A stretch of 64,000 nt of DNA, from the NCBI GenBank assembly GCA_024195265.1, contig JAJLRJ010000007.1:5724058-5788057 (forward strand), given 5' to 3'. Shown one piece after another: positions 45,082 through 55,110 of the stretch. The notes below the pieces were generated by a model. The model made no database searches, was not told the DNA's origin, and saw nothing but the letters and a program-made list of their open reading frames with translations. The position numbers and the translations under genes are program-made. How positions within the stretch are numbered: position 1 is the stretch's first letter; each line of letters begins with the position of its first letter. Source of the DNA: Dendrophyllia cribrosa. Taxonomy: Eukaryota > Cnidaria > Anthozoa > Scleractinia > Dendrophylliidae.

Positions 45082-45696
45082 TGATTTTCTCTTAATGCAC
45101 AGATAAATTAAATTAGAGCCGATTTCTCTAGGTATCTTTGTTGTTTGTTTATTCGAGTTGCTACATTCATATGAAAATGAGGGGGTTATTTCACATGCAA
45201 ATAAAACTTTATCCATATGAATGTTTTTTCACTTGGCCTCGGTTTGAAAAGGAGGCTAAGGGCAACTCGGAAATACGCTATTTTTTTATGTCGTAGAGAG
45301 AAGGGATGGGGTGGGTGGATAGGAAAAATCCGGTCAGTCCGGTCACCCGGGTTATTTTTAGACTTGTGTTCCACACACAGGCTGACGCACGCACATAGAT
45401 CAAAAAATAACAAAGGAAAGCATATTTACCATATTTTCACCGCGAAAGCTTAATTTTGCAAAATTATGCATGTTTTACGGTAGCATTTCTTAATGCGCGA
45501 TTCAGGCATACGGACCTTGGCTATTTTTTAAACATGATGGATTGTAATAAAATAAGGATTATGATTGCATTGCATTGATCGCTTTTCAGAAACAAAAATT
45601 CTCATGACGGACGTTTAAGCTCTTTTCAAGCTTTAAAGGCCGAAAGACTGTTTTATTGGTTGACTGTCAACGTTTCAGCGCATTTAAACACTTCTA

Positions 45697-45961
45697 TACA
45701 TGCATCCGGAGTTCCGTGCTACTGCTCTAAGCGCATGCTCACGTGATGAAAAAGTGGGACCTTGGGTTGTAAAAATTGCTATATCGTGATTGAATTTTTC
45801 TTTTCAAGCACAATTTTCATTAAATATTCAAGATCACGAACCGCGAAGCAAATTCCAAATTAAATATACCGAAATATAGCATATTTTATAATACCCGTGC
45901 CCACTTTTTCATCACGTGAGCATGCGCTTAGAGCAGTAGCACGGAACTCCTGATGCATGTA
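45697..45961. mobile_element. Foldback MITE with about 60-bp arms
   Basis: The left arm (TACATGCATCCGGAGTTCC through CACGTGATGAAAAAGTGG) is matched inverted by the right arm ending GGAACTCCTGATGCATGTA. TA dinucleotides flank both ends (45695-45696 and 45962-45963), compatible with mariner-type insertion. No coding content. Confidence 0.65.
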
Positions 45962-46077
45962 TAAGAAGAAACGGATCAGTCCTGAATAACTTGAAAGGAT
46001 GCGGCAATCAATCAAAAAGTCTTTATTTACATGTTTTTCAAAGATGGACAAAGCCTTCATTAATTTCCTCCGGTAGA

Positions 46078-46320
46078 ATGGGGGGGGGGGGGGGGGGGGG
46101 AGGGGGAGGAATTACTCCCTTAAATAACCTATAGAGGCATGTGCGGCCCCTCTTGGCATGGTTTTGAGACGTTTTGTTTTGAAAATGAGTATCAATTTAG
46201 AGTTCAGGTCTAAAAATGGGTTGGCAAAATAACAAATGTTGTTTTAAAAAAGGGTTGGAAAAATCGCCCCGACCAAAATAATTTAAGGAGTACCCCCTTC
46301 ACCTCATCCCCTTCCTCCTC
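46078..46320. repeat. Poly-G-ended dispersed repeat
   Basis: Begins with about 24 G followed by AGGGGGAGGAATTACTCCC and ends near GGAGTACCCCCTTC. Same architecture as the copies at 44253-44817 and 62220-62565. Confidence 0.6.
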
Positions 46321-46404
46321 CATCCTTTGGGAATGTGTTACCTAAACAGTAACTTACATCCGCAAACCAAAGCTTTTATTCCCGTAGAATTAACAAGGGT
46401 GTTT

Positions 46405-46552
46405 GAGTCTCAAGAGCTGGGTGTTTCTTGGTGTTGCGGAAACTATTGTTGGTTAGCTTTTGTGTTGTGGTGTGGGTATTGTTTACTTTCTTTTGAATCT
46501 TTTGTTTTACGTCATTTGGTGATCGCAACACCAAGAAACTGCCCAAGAGCTG
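46405..46552. repeat. Short foldback repeat upstream of the TSP1-like genes
   Basis: TTTCTTGGTGTTGCG (46426-46440) is inverted as CGCAACACCAAGAAA (46525-46539), and similarity extends with mismatches to CAAGAGCT/AGCTCTTG. Likely a small MITE immediately before the start codon at 46553. Confidence 0.6.
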
Positions 46553-46726
46553 ATGTTTTCGCCTAAAATTACGATTTTTATTTTGTTATTTTGTTTTATC
46601 ACTTTTCATCACACTGACGCCTGGAGAAGACGTCGCCGCCGTCGATGCACGCCACGCCACGCCACCTTCTCTCAGTTGATTATGCACATTGACGCGTTAT
46701 ATAAATCAACAATTTCATGCGAATAA
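46553..46726 (+). CDS. Truncated paralogue of the TSP1 protein: signal peptide plus Arg-rich motif
   Basis: ATG at 46553 opens 57 codons. A hydrophobic signal peptide (KITIFILLFCFITFHHTDAW) is followed by seven arginines and CTPRHATFSQ, then diverges and stops at 46724. The segment FHHTDAW-RRRRRR-CTPR closely matches the start of the gene at 47053 (FHHSDAW, six Arg, CTPR), but the TSP1 modules are absent. It is best explained as a tandem duplicate of the first exon that lost its 3' part; translation as a short secreted basic peptide is possible but unproven. Spacing to the full copy is about 0.5 kb, same strand. Confidence 0.5.
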   Translation: MFSPKITIFILLFCFITFHHTDAWRRRRRRRCTPRHATFSQLIMHIDALYKSTISCE

Positions 46727-47052
46727 TAAATTACTTCCGTGTTAAAACAACTGTTATTGTGATCGATTTCTAAGACTCGAAGAATAGTGCTCTGACTGGC
46801 CAATTTTCACCTTTAGGTCAATTAATTACTATACTGTTATAAGATGGCCAATGAAATTCTTGAATTTCTGTAGCAACGCCTTGTGTTTGCCCATTTCTAG
46901 GTATCTGATGCAAATATTGATTCCAACGTTTTGTTTTGTTCTAGTTGCATTTTAGCGCTTCAATAACCAATTGAACCTAGACTACAATTCACGTCCGTGC
47001 AAGTTTTGTTTTAATTCCCAAAATATAGAACGAGTTCAAAGTTTCTAGCAGT

Positions 47053-47575
47053 ATGCAGTATACTAAGTCTACAATTCTCGTTTTGCTGGCTTTGTTCATC
47101 TTTTTTCATCACTCAGACGCTTGGTTTAGTAGACGGCGCCGCCGTCGGCAGTGCACGCCTCGCGCTTGTCAAGTCACTTCTTGGTCTTCCTGGAGCTCGT
47201 GCAGTGCTGAGCGGTGCGTATATCAAGGATCGCAACAGCGAACAAGAACGGAAGTATCCTCTCCAAGTTGTGGAGGATCAGAATGCCCTGAATTGGAGGA
47301 AACCCGACAATGCTATGGTACAAGATCAGTGGACTGTCAGCTAAGCTCCTGGTCTGAGTGGAGCGCTTGTTCGACGCCGTGTGGCGTCTCTGGTACCCAA
47401 TCTAGCTCCCGTCACAGGGTAGTCACCGAACAGTGTGGTGGAAGATGCACGTCTCTTCGAAAAACACGAGCATGCCTGGAACTCAGCTGTCAAAACGGAG
47501 GAAGTTTAAAAGAAGGCACGTGCTTCTGTAAGGAAGGCCATTCTGGAGTTTGCTGTGAGAAAGGACAGCTGAAAG
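47053..47575 (+). CDS. First exon of a secreted TSP1/EGF-domain protein
   Basis: ATG at 47053 encodes a signal peptide (residues 1-23, ILVLLALFIFFHHSDA), then six arginines (27-32), two thrombospondin type-1 repeats (about 39-95 with WSSWSSCS, and 95-147 with WSEWSACSTPCGVSGTQ), and the start of an EGF-like module (147-170, CQNGGSLKEGTCFC, then GHSGVCCE). Reading ends at a donor, AAAG/GTAAAT, at 47575/47576, giving 174 codons plus one base; the gene must continue in later exons that I could not identify. TSP1 repeats bind glycosaminoglycans and sugars at the cell surface or matrix; in corals such secreted proteins are implicated in symbiont recognition and matrix, which is family knowledge and not shown here. 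The Arg run could be a processing or heparin-binding site. Confidence 0.85.
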
Positions 47576-48863
47576 GTAAATACAGAATCTTTTTAAAAGC
47601 ATGAATACACCCTCGGGATACATGTATACGGCAATAGTATCTATACGAAAGGCTTTGTTTGTACTGATTACCTGAAATATTTTGTTTAATTATAATCAAT
47701 ACGTATTTGCTGGCTATACACCACTGGATATAGTTTCAGACACAAATTATCGTTTATAATATACAGTAGAATATCTGCTCCAAAGGCTTTGCTGATTGAC
47801 TGTTTAATTACGAATAAAAAGTTCAGTGTTCAAGGCTAAGAAGAATCTACTGACATCATTCTACATCATTCTACATCATATGTCGCATCACATCAGTATA
47901 AATAGATAGCCACAAACTTTCGTATGATCGGGGTATCTCCAGTGGAATGAAAATTTTCATGTCATGAAACAAGGAAACTTAAAGGTTAAGCAATCTCTGT
48001 TCACTGACAGACGGAAGAAACAATCACGGAGGGATTTTTTGTTCTTTTCTTTTTTCGTTTTATTACCAAACTCGATCAAACCGAGTTGATTCATGTGATT
48101 TGTCAGAATTGTGTTGGAACGTCGGCGTAACATACCTGAATAAGCTGTAGATTTCAAAAAATAAATAATATGTCCTTTAACAACAGGACAATAGAAGTTT
48201 TAAACAGAACTCATTTCCTTACAAACAACGCAAGCAGCCTTAATGAATGCATTATTCAATGAAAATAAATTTCTGATTTTTAGCTATTTAGTCCACTAAT
48301 TACTTCGAATTAGATACTGTGTGTTCGGCTCTGACACAGGAGTACTTCGGAGGATGAAATAGAAAAAGAAACAACAGAAAATATACTATTAAACTTCGAT
48401 TGTTTATAAACCGCACACCCTTCCGAGAGATGACTATGGCTCGATAGACAGTAATCGAGTAGAAAATCAGATTCTTGAAGGGATTACACATTATTTAATG
48501 AACAAACTATTACATTTTTTTAAGGTTGCGAGAATTATCGCTCAGAAAAATCGATGCGACTTCAATTAACGATTCACGTTGATTTCAGGGAGCGTTCATT
48601 TCCTATAATACCGTAAAATCTCTAGGCTTTTGTTTATATCTCATGAATAAAATGCTTTGGTATCCCATTAACTTGCTGTGGAATACATTAACGGCCGTTA
48701 TTGCTGTGGTATTTCATTATCTAGAAAAAACAGTTCCAAAAACCGGTTTTACAAGATTTCAGCACAATGGCAGAATTAACTCGCCCAAACTTGCCCGCTT
48801 TATACCAACTCACTTTTTAAAAAATAAAACACAACTGACACAGATTTCCTTTACAGACATACA
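47576..48863. other. Intron or spacer downstream of the TSP1 exon
   Basis: No further exon is recognisable. 47885-48240 is a direct duplicate of 49237-49766. CATTCTACATCA repeats briefly at about 47858-47880. Confidence 0.5.
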
Positions 48864-48933
48864 TGCCTTGACCAGGACTCGAACCTGGGTTACTGCGGCC
48901 ACAACGCAGTGTGTTAACCACTAATCACAAAGC
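48864..48933 (-). tRNA. tRNA-His(GTG)-like sequence, possibly a pseudogene
   Basis: Minus strand. The anticodon arm CTGCGTTGTGGCCGCAG is intact with GTG in the loop, and the T arm is perfect (CCAGG-TTCGAGT-CCTGG). The D arm is TTAGTGGTTAAC-like. The acceptor stem pairs six of seven positions with a T-T mismatch at the base and a G-T pair, and total length is about 70 nt, slightly short. This could be a decayed tRNA-His gene or the head of a tRNA-derived SINE. No CCA is encoded, as expected in eukaryotes. Confidence 0.6.
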
Positions 48934-49236
48934 TGTGGATATTATAGCTGAATAAAACTAACAAGAGTCTAGTGTTCCAAAACGTTGAAGTTTAGAATCA
49001 ATAAAATTGCGCAGTATATAAAAAAACCGCTTCTTATTCATATTTACCGCAACATTCTTATAACCGCTACATCACTAGACTTCAAAGTTCAAACTTTTAA
49101 TTATACGAACTTACACTGAACTAATTTTGCATGGAAAATTAGCACCTCGGAAAAATAAACAAAGCAGCCAATTCTGACATGCGCGTGCTAAAACAATAAA
49201 CCCGCACTTTGTTTTTGTAGACATCTACCTCTACCT

Positions 49237-49766
49237 CAGTATAAATAAATAAGCACAAACTTTAGTGAAATGTGTATTTGGGGTATCTCCAGTGGAATGA
49301 AAATTTTCATGAAACAAAGAAACTTAAAGGTTATGCAATATTTGTTCACGGTATTTGAGAAGAAACGATCACGGAGGGTTTTTTTTTTTCGTTTGTTTCA
49401 TTATACTTAATCAAACACAATACACCTTATTCCAAAATGGTGGCCAATTTATTATTCTTTTATATGCATGTTAATTAGCCCTCTTGGCCTCATTTTCACT
49501 TGAAAATTCTTTTGTATTTTGCACATGCTGACGAGGCCAAGAGGGCTAATTTACATGGATATAAAAGAATACTAAAATGGCCGCCATTTTGGAATAAGGT
49601 GTATTGATTCATCCGATTGTCAGGATTGTGTTCGAACGTAATCGTACTGAACTTATCAGAATTAGAATAAGCTGTAGATTTCAAAAAACGAACAATTATC
49701 TTCAACAGCAGGACTAAAGAAGTTAACACCACTCATTTCGTTACAAACAACGCAAGCAACTTAGCC
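49237..49766. repeat. Direct duplicate of 47885-48240, carrying an extra MITE
   Basis: Shared words: GGGGTATCTCCAGTGGAATG, AAACTTAAAGGTTA, TTACAAACAACGCAAGCA. This copy contains a foldback element at 49418-49606 that the first copy lacks. Confidence 0.75.
49418..49606. mobile_element. Foldback MITE (about 190 bp)
   Basis: Ends AATACACCTTATTCCAAAAT and ATTTTGGAATAAGGTGTATT are perfect inverses. Inner arms GAGGCCAAGAGGGCTAAT / TTAGCCCTCTTGGCCTC also pair. Comparison with the empty duplicate at about 48070-48095 confirms it as an insertion, although the exact target duplication is unclear. Confidence 0.75.
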
Positions 49767-51380
49767 TACATGTACATGCCGCGACGGTTGCAATAGGAAT
49801 TGGGTTCGTGGAAAAAATAGTTATTCTTATAACCGAACGCGAGGGGCGTACGAAAATCGTATTGGCCTGGCGAAATGAAAAATGAATGAGGGCCAATGTA
49901 AATTATCCTTTACATACAGCCAGTCCCAGATCACGTACTGACGATAAATTGAATATGTGTATGCTAATAGTCTATCACGAATGTTGCAATCCGATCAGCT
50001 GCCGTTTCCGCAACAAATGCGTATTTATGGGATGAGGTTTGTAGCCTGAAGCCCAACCCCCAAACCTGGAGGACCGCGAAGCTGACGTAAGACTGATGGA
50101 CCCTACTTTTTGACCTCTCCGGCATGGGAGACCCTGCCGGGGTATAATCCCCCACCGCCTCATTGTCTAACCAAGCAGAAGCTACAAAAAAAATCAACTC
50201 TGAATGTTGAAAGTGCATAGCACAATTAGCTTTCTTTGGAAATTTGAGCCTGATATACTAGATACATTTCGTGAAATGCTGTTTTAAAAACTCAAACTTC
50301 TACAAAGAATGTATGGCTCATTAGCGTTTTAGCCACCCAACAATTTTGCAGTATTTCCTTAAATATTGAATGAAAAAAGCTAAAAATTTGCATAGATTAC
50401 TAAGTTTAACACGCTCTTTCATCTTTTGAAGCCAATTTGTATTTTGCACGATGCCTTCTCTACGTAAATTGGTATGCTAATGAAGCAAAATGTAAACAAT
50501 GACGTCAGCAAAGATTTGCCAATAGCTTTCAGAGTCATTGGGACACACAAGGCATTCAGCCACGCCAAGACGGCCAATCTCATTAAGTGGTATAAGTTTA
50601 GCTAACATTGCTATATTTCCATTCTTTACAGAATCATCATCAGAATCATCAATAAAATCATCATCAGGCAAGTGAACTGAAAGTACAAATGGCAAAGCTA
50701 AGCTACTTTTATTCTGTAATTGTTTTGTAGATAGAGAGAATAGAGAAATTTTACTTTACTTCAACATCATAAATATTTTTTTCTCAGGTTTCTCTTACAC
50801 TCAACGGATTTTACCGTTTGCAACGCTATCTATGAAAAGAATACATTCTACATGCCGTAACAAGCTACATGCCGTAAGCTACATGCCGTAACAACACAGA
50901 GCTTTTTTTCGCGCGTACCTGTGCCGTGCCGTGCCGTGCCGTGCCATGCCTCGAAATTGCGTCCGAAATTAAACGAGCGTCTCCCACTCAGAGGGGTGTA
51001 TGGATTTGAAAAAGATATTCTGCAAGCCAAATTGCTGATAAAAAATATCAAATACAAATACACCCTTAATACAAATACACGTGTGCAAATACAAAAGCCT
51101 AAGTTGAGGCTTTGCCGATTTTAGCAAAATATGCAGCAACACAGCTGAATGAAAAAATATCGAGCCAAGATCACCCACTAGATAATCTAATGGTCTATTT
51201 CCAAGTTACTGTTAACCATTGTCATTATCAGCTATTTTATCTCATTACAGGGGATAGGGTGGAAAAGCGGCTAACAGTTCAGGCTTTTGAAAGCCAACAA
51301 TGGCAACAATAAATAATTTTTGTCATGTGATTTGGTATTTCCAGGCTAAAACCTGTGCATAAAAGAATATTTGATAGCAT
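49767..51380. other. Spacer; one weak exon-like frame
   Basis: On the minus strand at about 50477-50680, an acceptor-like TACTTTCAG precedes HLPDDDFIDDSDDDSVKNGN and then LNEIGRLGVAECLVCPND. It is open for about 65 codons and may be an isolated exon or a captured fragment. A (GTGCC)n run lies at 50921-50945. Nothing else is supported. Confidence 0.35.
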
Positions 51381-51388
51381 TATTTGAT

Positions 51389-51578
51389 AATAGGCCATTT
51401 GCACGATGACGTCATATGACTACAACTACCAGAATCCTTCAGTTTTTTGTTTTGTAGTGCAAATTAGGGCTATTGTTATTTAAACCGCACTGGGATTACA
51501 AAATTTAAATAAGAAAGGAAAAACGAAATGAATTCTGGTAGTTGTAGTTAAATGACGCCATCGTGCAAATGGCCTATT
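51389..51578. mobile_element. Foldback MITE (about 190 bp)
   Basis: ATAGGCCATTTGCACGATG is inverted as CATCGTGCAAATGGCCTAT; inner arms TACAACTACCAGAAT / ATTCTGGTAGTTGTA continue the pairing. Arms are about 45 bp with mismatches. Target duplication not resolved. Confidence 0.7.
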
Positions 51579-52002
51579 GCATCTATCAGTTTAATTCGCT
51601 GCAAATGGCTTACAACAATGACGGCTATGTCTAAAATAAGGAACGGGGAATCGGGGAACGGGGAACGGGGAACGGGGAACGGGGAACGGGGAATCTCTAA
51701 AATGGGGAATCTCTAAAATAGGGAATCTCTAAAATGGGGAATCTCTAAAATAGGGAATCTCTAAAATGGGGAATCTCTAAAATAGGGAATCTCTAAAATA
51801 GGGAATCTTAAAAGCAAGCAGCTGTTACGAGAAATGAGATTACAACAGTTTTGTCAAGGCGGCCGTAAGTAAAGCTGTCCGCTCACGATAAAAATTTCGC
51901 TCAGAAATCTCTGACTGAAATTCAAGATGGCTACAAACTAGAAGTTAGGTGATGCGTTAATTCATTTACCGTGTTTTGTGACAAATCATGTTACGACACT
52001 TA

Positions 52003-52223
52003 GGGACGGACCATTTAATTTTTGTGGGGAGGGGGGGGGGGGGGGGGGGGGGGGGAGGAGGGTGCGGGGGTTGGGCAATTTCTTCTGAGTATGATTTTTT
52101 TTTTCAGCATCACTATTTGCAAGAATTTTTTTTACCAAAATGTTTGAATTTTTTTTCACGTGCTTTCTTGTGCACGATGTTTTTTGGGTAATTGCCCAAC
52201 ACCCCCACCAATGGTCCGTCCCT
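52003..52223. mobile_element. Nested small TIR insertion with poly-G tract
   Basis: GGGACGGACCATT on the left is inverted as AATGGTCCGTCCC on the right, enclosing a G tract (about 52029-52055). The right arm of the surrounding element lacks it, reading straight through ACGACACTTCCTG in its own orientation, so this is a later insertion into the left arm only. Borders are approximate. Confidence 0.65.
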
Positions 52224-52587
52224 TAGTGTTTGGTTCATAAGTTTGGCAATGTGTAAATATCCGGTCTCGATTGCGAAACCGTCACACAAGTAAAAAAATA
52301 GTCGCCCAACAGGCGCATGTGCAGCATGTGATTACCGTCTATGACGTCAGTATAAGGTAAAAATGCGAAATGTCCCTTGCAAGAGCCCTGGAAATGTAGA
52401 ATTGTCCTATAAATGCGGTTCAGGCTGTGGATAAGAATCGAAGCAAATGTTTAAAATAATGATTAATCTTGGTGATTAACCTCCGAAGAGTCAAGATTTC
52501 AGTCAGTTTTCCTCATACCAGGCTTTTATGTAAACACCGACCTAAAAGCTAAAAAAATACTCAGGCAACCTTTTATCTGAGCGGTTA

Positions 52588-52776
52588 CATCCTCGGAGAC
52601 CCAGGGGCAGTTAGTCGGGGAGGGACGAAGTAAAAACTCGGCAAAAATCAGCGCGACGAAAGTTTTCAAGAGCGAGCGAACGAGCCGCTCGCTCTTGAAA
52701 ACTTTCGTCGCGCTGATTTTTGCCGAGTTTTTACTTCGTCCCTCCCCGACTAACTGCCCCTGGGTCTCCGAGGATG
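52588..52776. mobile_element. Perfect palindromic element, 91-bp arms, with 9-bp target duplication
   Basis: Arms 52588-52678 and 52686-52776 (outer end CATCCTCGGAGACCCAGG) are exactly reverse-complementary around a 7-nt loop. The element is flanked by exact GAGCGGTTA at 52579-52587 and 52777-52785. It carries no gene and is a foldback or hairpin MITE nested in the 51623-53631 element. Confidence 0.92.
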
Positions 52777-52944
52777 GAGCGGTTAGAAACAAAAAGGCAA
52801 ACTTGAGATATTAAACAGAAACTAAAACTAGACTGGTCTAGACTGCAAACGGACATCATAGGCGATAACATTTTTTGTTTGAAGGACGATTTTGTTCTTT
52901 TGCGGGCAACTTTGCAAATTTCCGCCGCAACATTGGTATTTTGA

Positions 52945-53148
52945 TTGACAGTTTGCTTCGAGCAAGTTGGAAGTTGTGCGAGCAAGTTGCAACTTTCGTC
53001 CTACACGTTTTGGAACAACCGCGGGCATGACGCCGGCACGAAAAAACGCAAAGTGGTCACGTTCGCGAGCTTACGCGATCTTGCAGATATATCGAGCTTT
53101 TCTCTCCGGGTGTTCAAAAATGTAACGAGAACTTACCAGAAAGCAGAG
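52945..53148 (+). other. Candidate captured exon inside the MULE-like element
   Basis: An open stretch without ATG whose last part (KKRKVVTFASLRDLADISSF, then RVFKNVTRTYQKAE) reads like protein and ends at a strong donor-like AGA/GTGAGTTTT. The family is unknown. It could be a host exon captured between the long inverted repeats. Confidence 0.25.
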
Positions 53149-54024
53149 TGAGTTTTTTTGGAGTTTTTTTTTACTTGTGTGACGGTTTCGCAGTCGAGAC
53201 CGGATATTTACACATTGTCAAACTTATTACCAAACAGGAAGTGTCGTAGCATGATTTGTCACAAAACACAGTAAATGAATTAACGCATCACCTGACTTCT
53301 AGTTTGTAGCCATCTTGAATTTCAGTCAGAGTTTTCTGAGCGAAATTTTTTATCGTGAGCGGACAGCTTTACTTACGGCCGCCTTGACAAAACTGTTGTG
53401 ATCTCATTTCTCGTAACAGCTGCTTTTAAGATTCCCTATTTTAGAGATTCCCTATTTTAGAGATTCCCCATTTTAGAGATTCCCCATTTTAGAGATTCCC
53501 CATTTTAGAGATTCCCCATTTTAGAGATTCCCTATTTTAGAGATTCCCTATTTTAGAGATTCCCCGTTTCCCGTTCCCCGTTCCCCGTTCCCCGTTCCCC
53601 GATTCCCCGTTCCCTATTTTAGAAATAGCCCAACAATGACGGTAAATATTTTGAAACAAGCAGGGTCCGTGGATCTTCTACAGTAAAATCGCCTTTCACG
53701 ATGTGGATAGATAACATACACGTTTGGCAAACTTTCTAGCCTACAGTGCAGGCGTTTATTGGGCTCACCTTAGACTACGAGCAGTCTCTTTTTCCCAGCT
53801 TAGTCCGTCGAGCGAGAAACGAAAAAACATTAGCGAACGGATAATGGCCGCGCGAAACTGGGAGCGAAGCAGGCGCGCGGGAAAACAGAGACAACAGACT
53901 AAGCCCAGGCGTTTGAATTATTAGTTGCTCTCACAACTCAAAAGTCTGATTGGCTCTTGATCAAAGATCTTTCAACAAGCGGTAACGCCGCGGTGACGAG
54001 TTGTCAACACTCGAGATCAATGTC

Positions 54025-54477
54025 ATGGCTGACAAGCTCCAGGAATGTTTATCTCGATTTCCCAGAGTTCAATCGTTGAAACCAGAGCAGATCGAAGCGC
54101 TTGAAGCTCTTATCGACGGATGCGATGTCCTCGCTATTTTGCCAACTGTGTTCGGAAGGAGCCTTATATATCAAGTGTTTTGCCAAACAAAACTATCTTC
54201 GAACCCGAAAGCGAGTGTTTTTGTGATTTCGCCTCTCAACAGCATCGTGGTCGAACACGGCAAGTCAACGAATTTAATAACTGAACTTGGCCTTCCTGTC
54301 ATCCATTTGAATGAGAACGACGCAGATTGCATGAAAGCCATCTCTGAAGGGAATTTTAGATTTATATTTTGTTGTGCTGAGGCCTGTTTATCAGAGGAAT
54401 TTCAAAATTTGTTGAAATCAGAAGACACAGGGCCGGATATCCAAATGGTGGTTGTTGACGAATCTCATACGGTGTAA
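54025..54477 (+). pseudogene. RecQ-family helicase N-terminal fragment captured in the MULE-like element
   Basis: 150 codons from ATG at 54025 (the frame is open slightly upstream but without ATG). Visible motifs: LKPEQIEALEALIDGCDVL with the RecQ zero/Q region (residues 18-37), motif I as LPTVFGRSLIYQ (39-50), motif Ia VISPL (67-71), the FIFCCAEACLSEEF block (114-126), and motif II DESH (145-148). RecQ helicases unwind DNA 3' to 5' using ATP. Here the Walker A lysine is arginine and the preceding glycine is valine, and everything after motif II is missing, so no helicase activity is expected. The frame stops at GTGTAAAATGG, where an intron in the parent gene may have begun. It lies entirely between the 141-bp inverted repeats. 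Confidence 0.82.
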
Positions 54478-55110
54478 AATGGGGTTGACAGGCCTGCATG
54501 ACTCTTACCTCATGTTTTAAATGCCATTTGCTCCTTCTATAGGTTTGGAACGGGTATTCTACATTTAGCCATTTGTTAAGGAGGATTTTAGTTTAAAATG
54601 AGTTTTAAAACCTTTCAAAAGCCGCTTGCAACAGACTAGAGGTCACGTCTGTCGGTTGTGGTTTCCCGTGGTGTTGCGCTTGCAGATTTTGACCTCATTT
54701 CAGCGTCCTTTTTTGCCTGGCGGTCGGTGTGTTATTTTCGCCATTAATATTGGCATATAAATTTTTTTGTAGGAAAGGTTTGAATTTCTCTAACTTTTCT
54801 CTCTGAAATACCAGACATGACAGGATCTGAAATTATCTGTTGGCCGTGAATGTCTTTCCTGCTATTAATTTCACGCTGCTTCGTTTACGCCACTATTTCA
54901 TTCAAGTGTAAAATGGGGTTGGCAGGTTGCACGACTCTTTCCTCATATTTTAAATTACATTTGCTCCTTCTATAGGTTTTGAACGGGTATTCTATATTTT
55001 TTTTAGCCGTTTGTTTAGACTGAGTTTTATAACATTTTAAAAGCCGCGTGCAACGGACTGGAGGTCAAGTCTGTTGGTTGTGGTTTCCCGTGGTGTTGCG
55101 CTTGTAACAA
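54473..55110. repeat. Duplicated intron-like segment within the Pack-MULE-like element
   Basis: GTGTAAAATGGGGTTG at 54473 recurs at 54906, and similarity continues about 200 bp through TTTGCTCCTTCTATAGG and GTTGTGGTTTCCCGTGGTG. The step is about 430 bp. The repeated start lies exactly where the helicase reading ends. Confidence 0.8.

Larger units (their letters stand above)
51623..53631. mobile_element. MULE-like element with about 460-bp inverted repeats and a 9-bp duplication
   Basis: Flanked by exact AACAATGAC at 51614-51622 and 53632-53640. The left end GGCTATGTCTAAAATA matches the inverse of the right end, and inverted similarity extends through (GGGAAC)n and GGGAATCTCTAAAAT tandem words to about 52296 (left) and 53177 (right). 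The left arm contains a nested insertion (about 52003-52223), and the core contains a palindromic element (52588-52776). Long inverted repeats with 9-bp duplications are the signature of Mutator-like elements. No transposase is seen; a possible exon lies at 52945-53148. Confidence 0.8.

Noticed and set aside
46327..46566. 79-codon Cys/Trp-rich frame upstream of the TSP1 genes
   Set aside because: Spans the short foldback repeat at 46405-46552 and lacks any domain pattern.
49964..50218. 84-codon minus-strand frame with tryptophan-rich text
   Set aside because: No ATG-supported start, no splice context and no recognised family; cannot be separated from chance.
51988..52191. Frame with poly-Gly
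   Set aside because: Translation of the poly-G tract in a nested MITE.
54025..54477. A functional RecQ helicase gene
   Set aside because: Only motifs up to II are present, the Walker A lysine is replaced, and the frame ends at 150 codons inside a transposon; annotated as a captured fragment instead.
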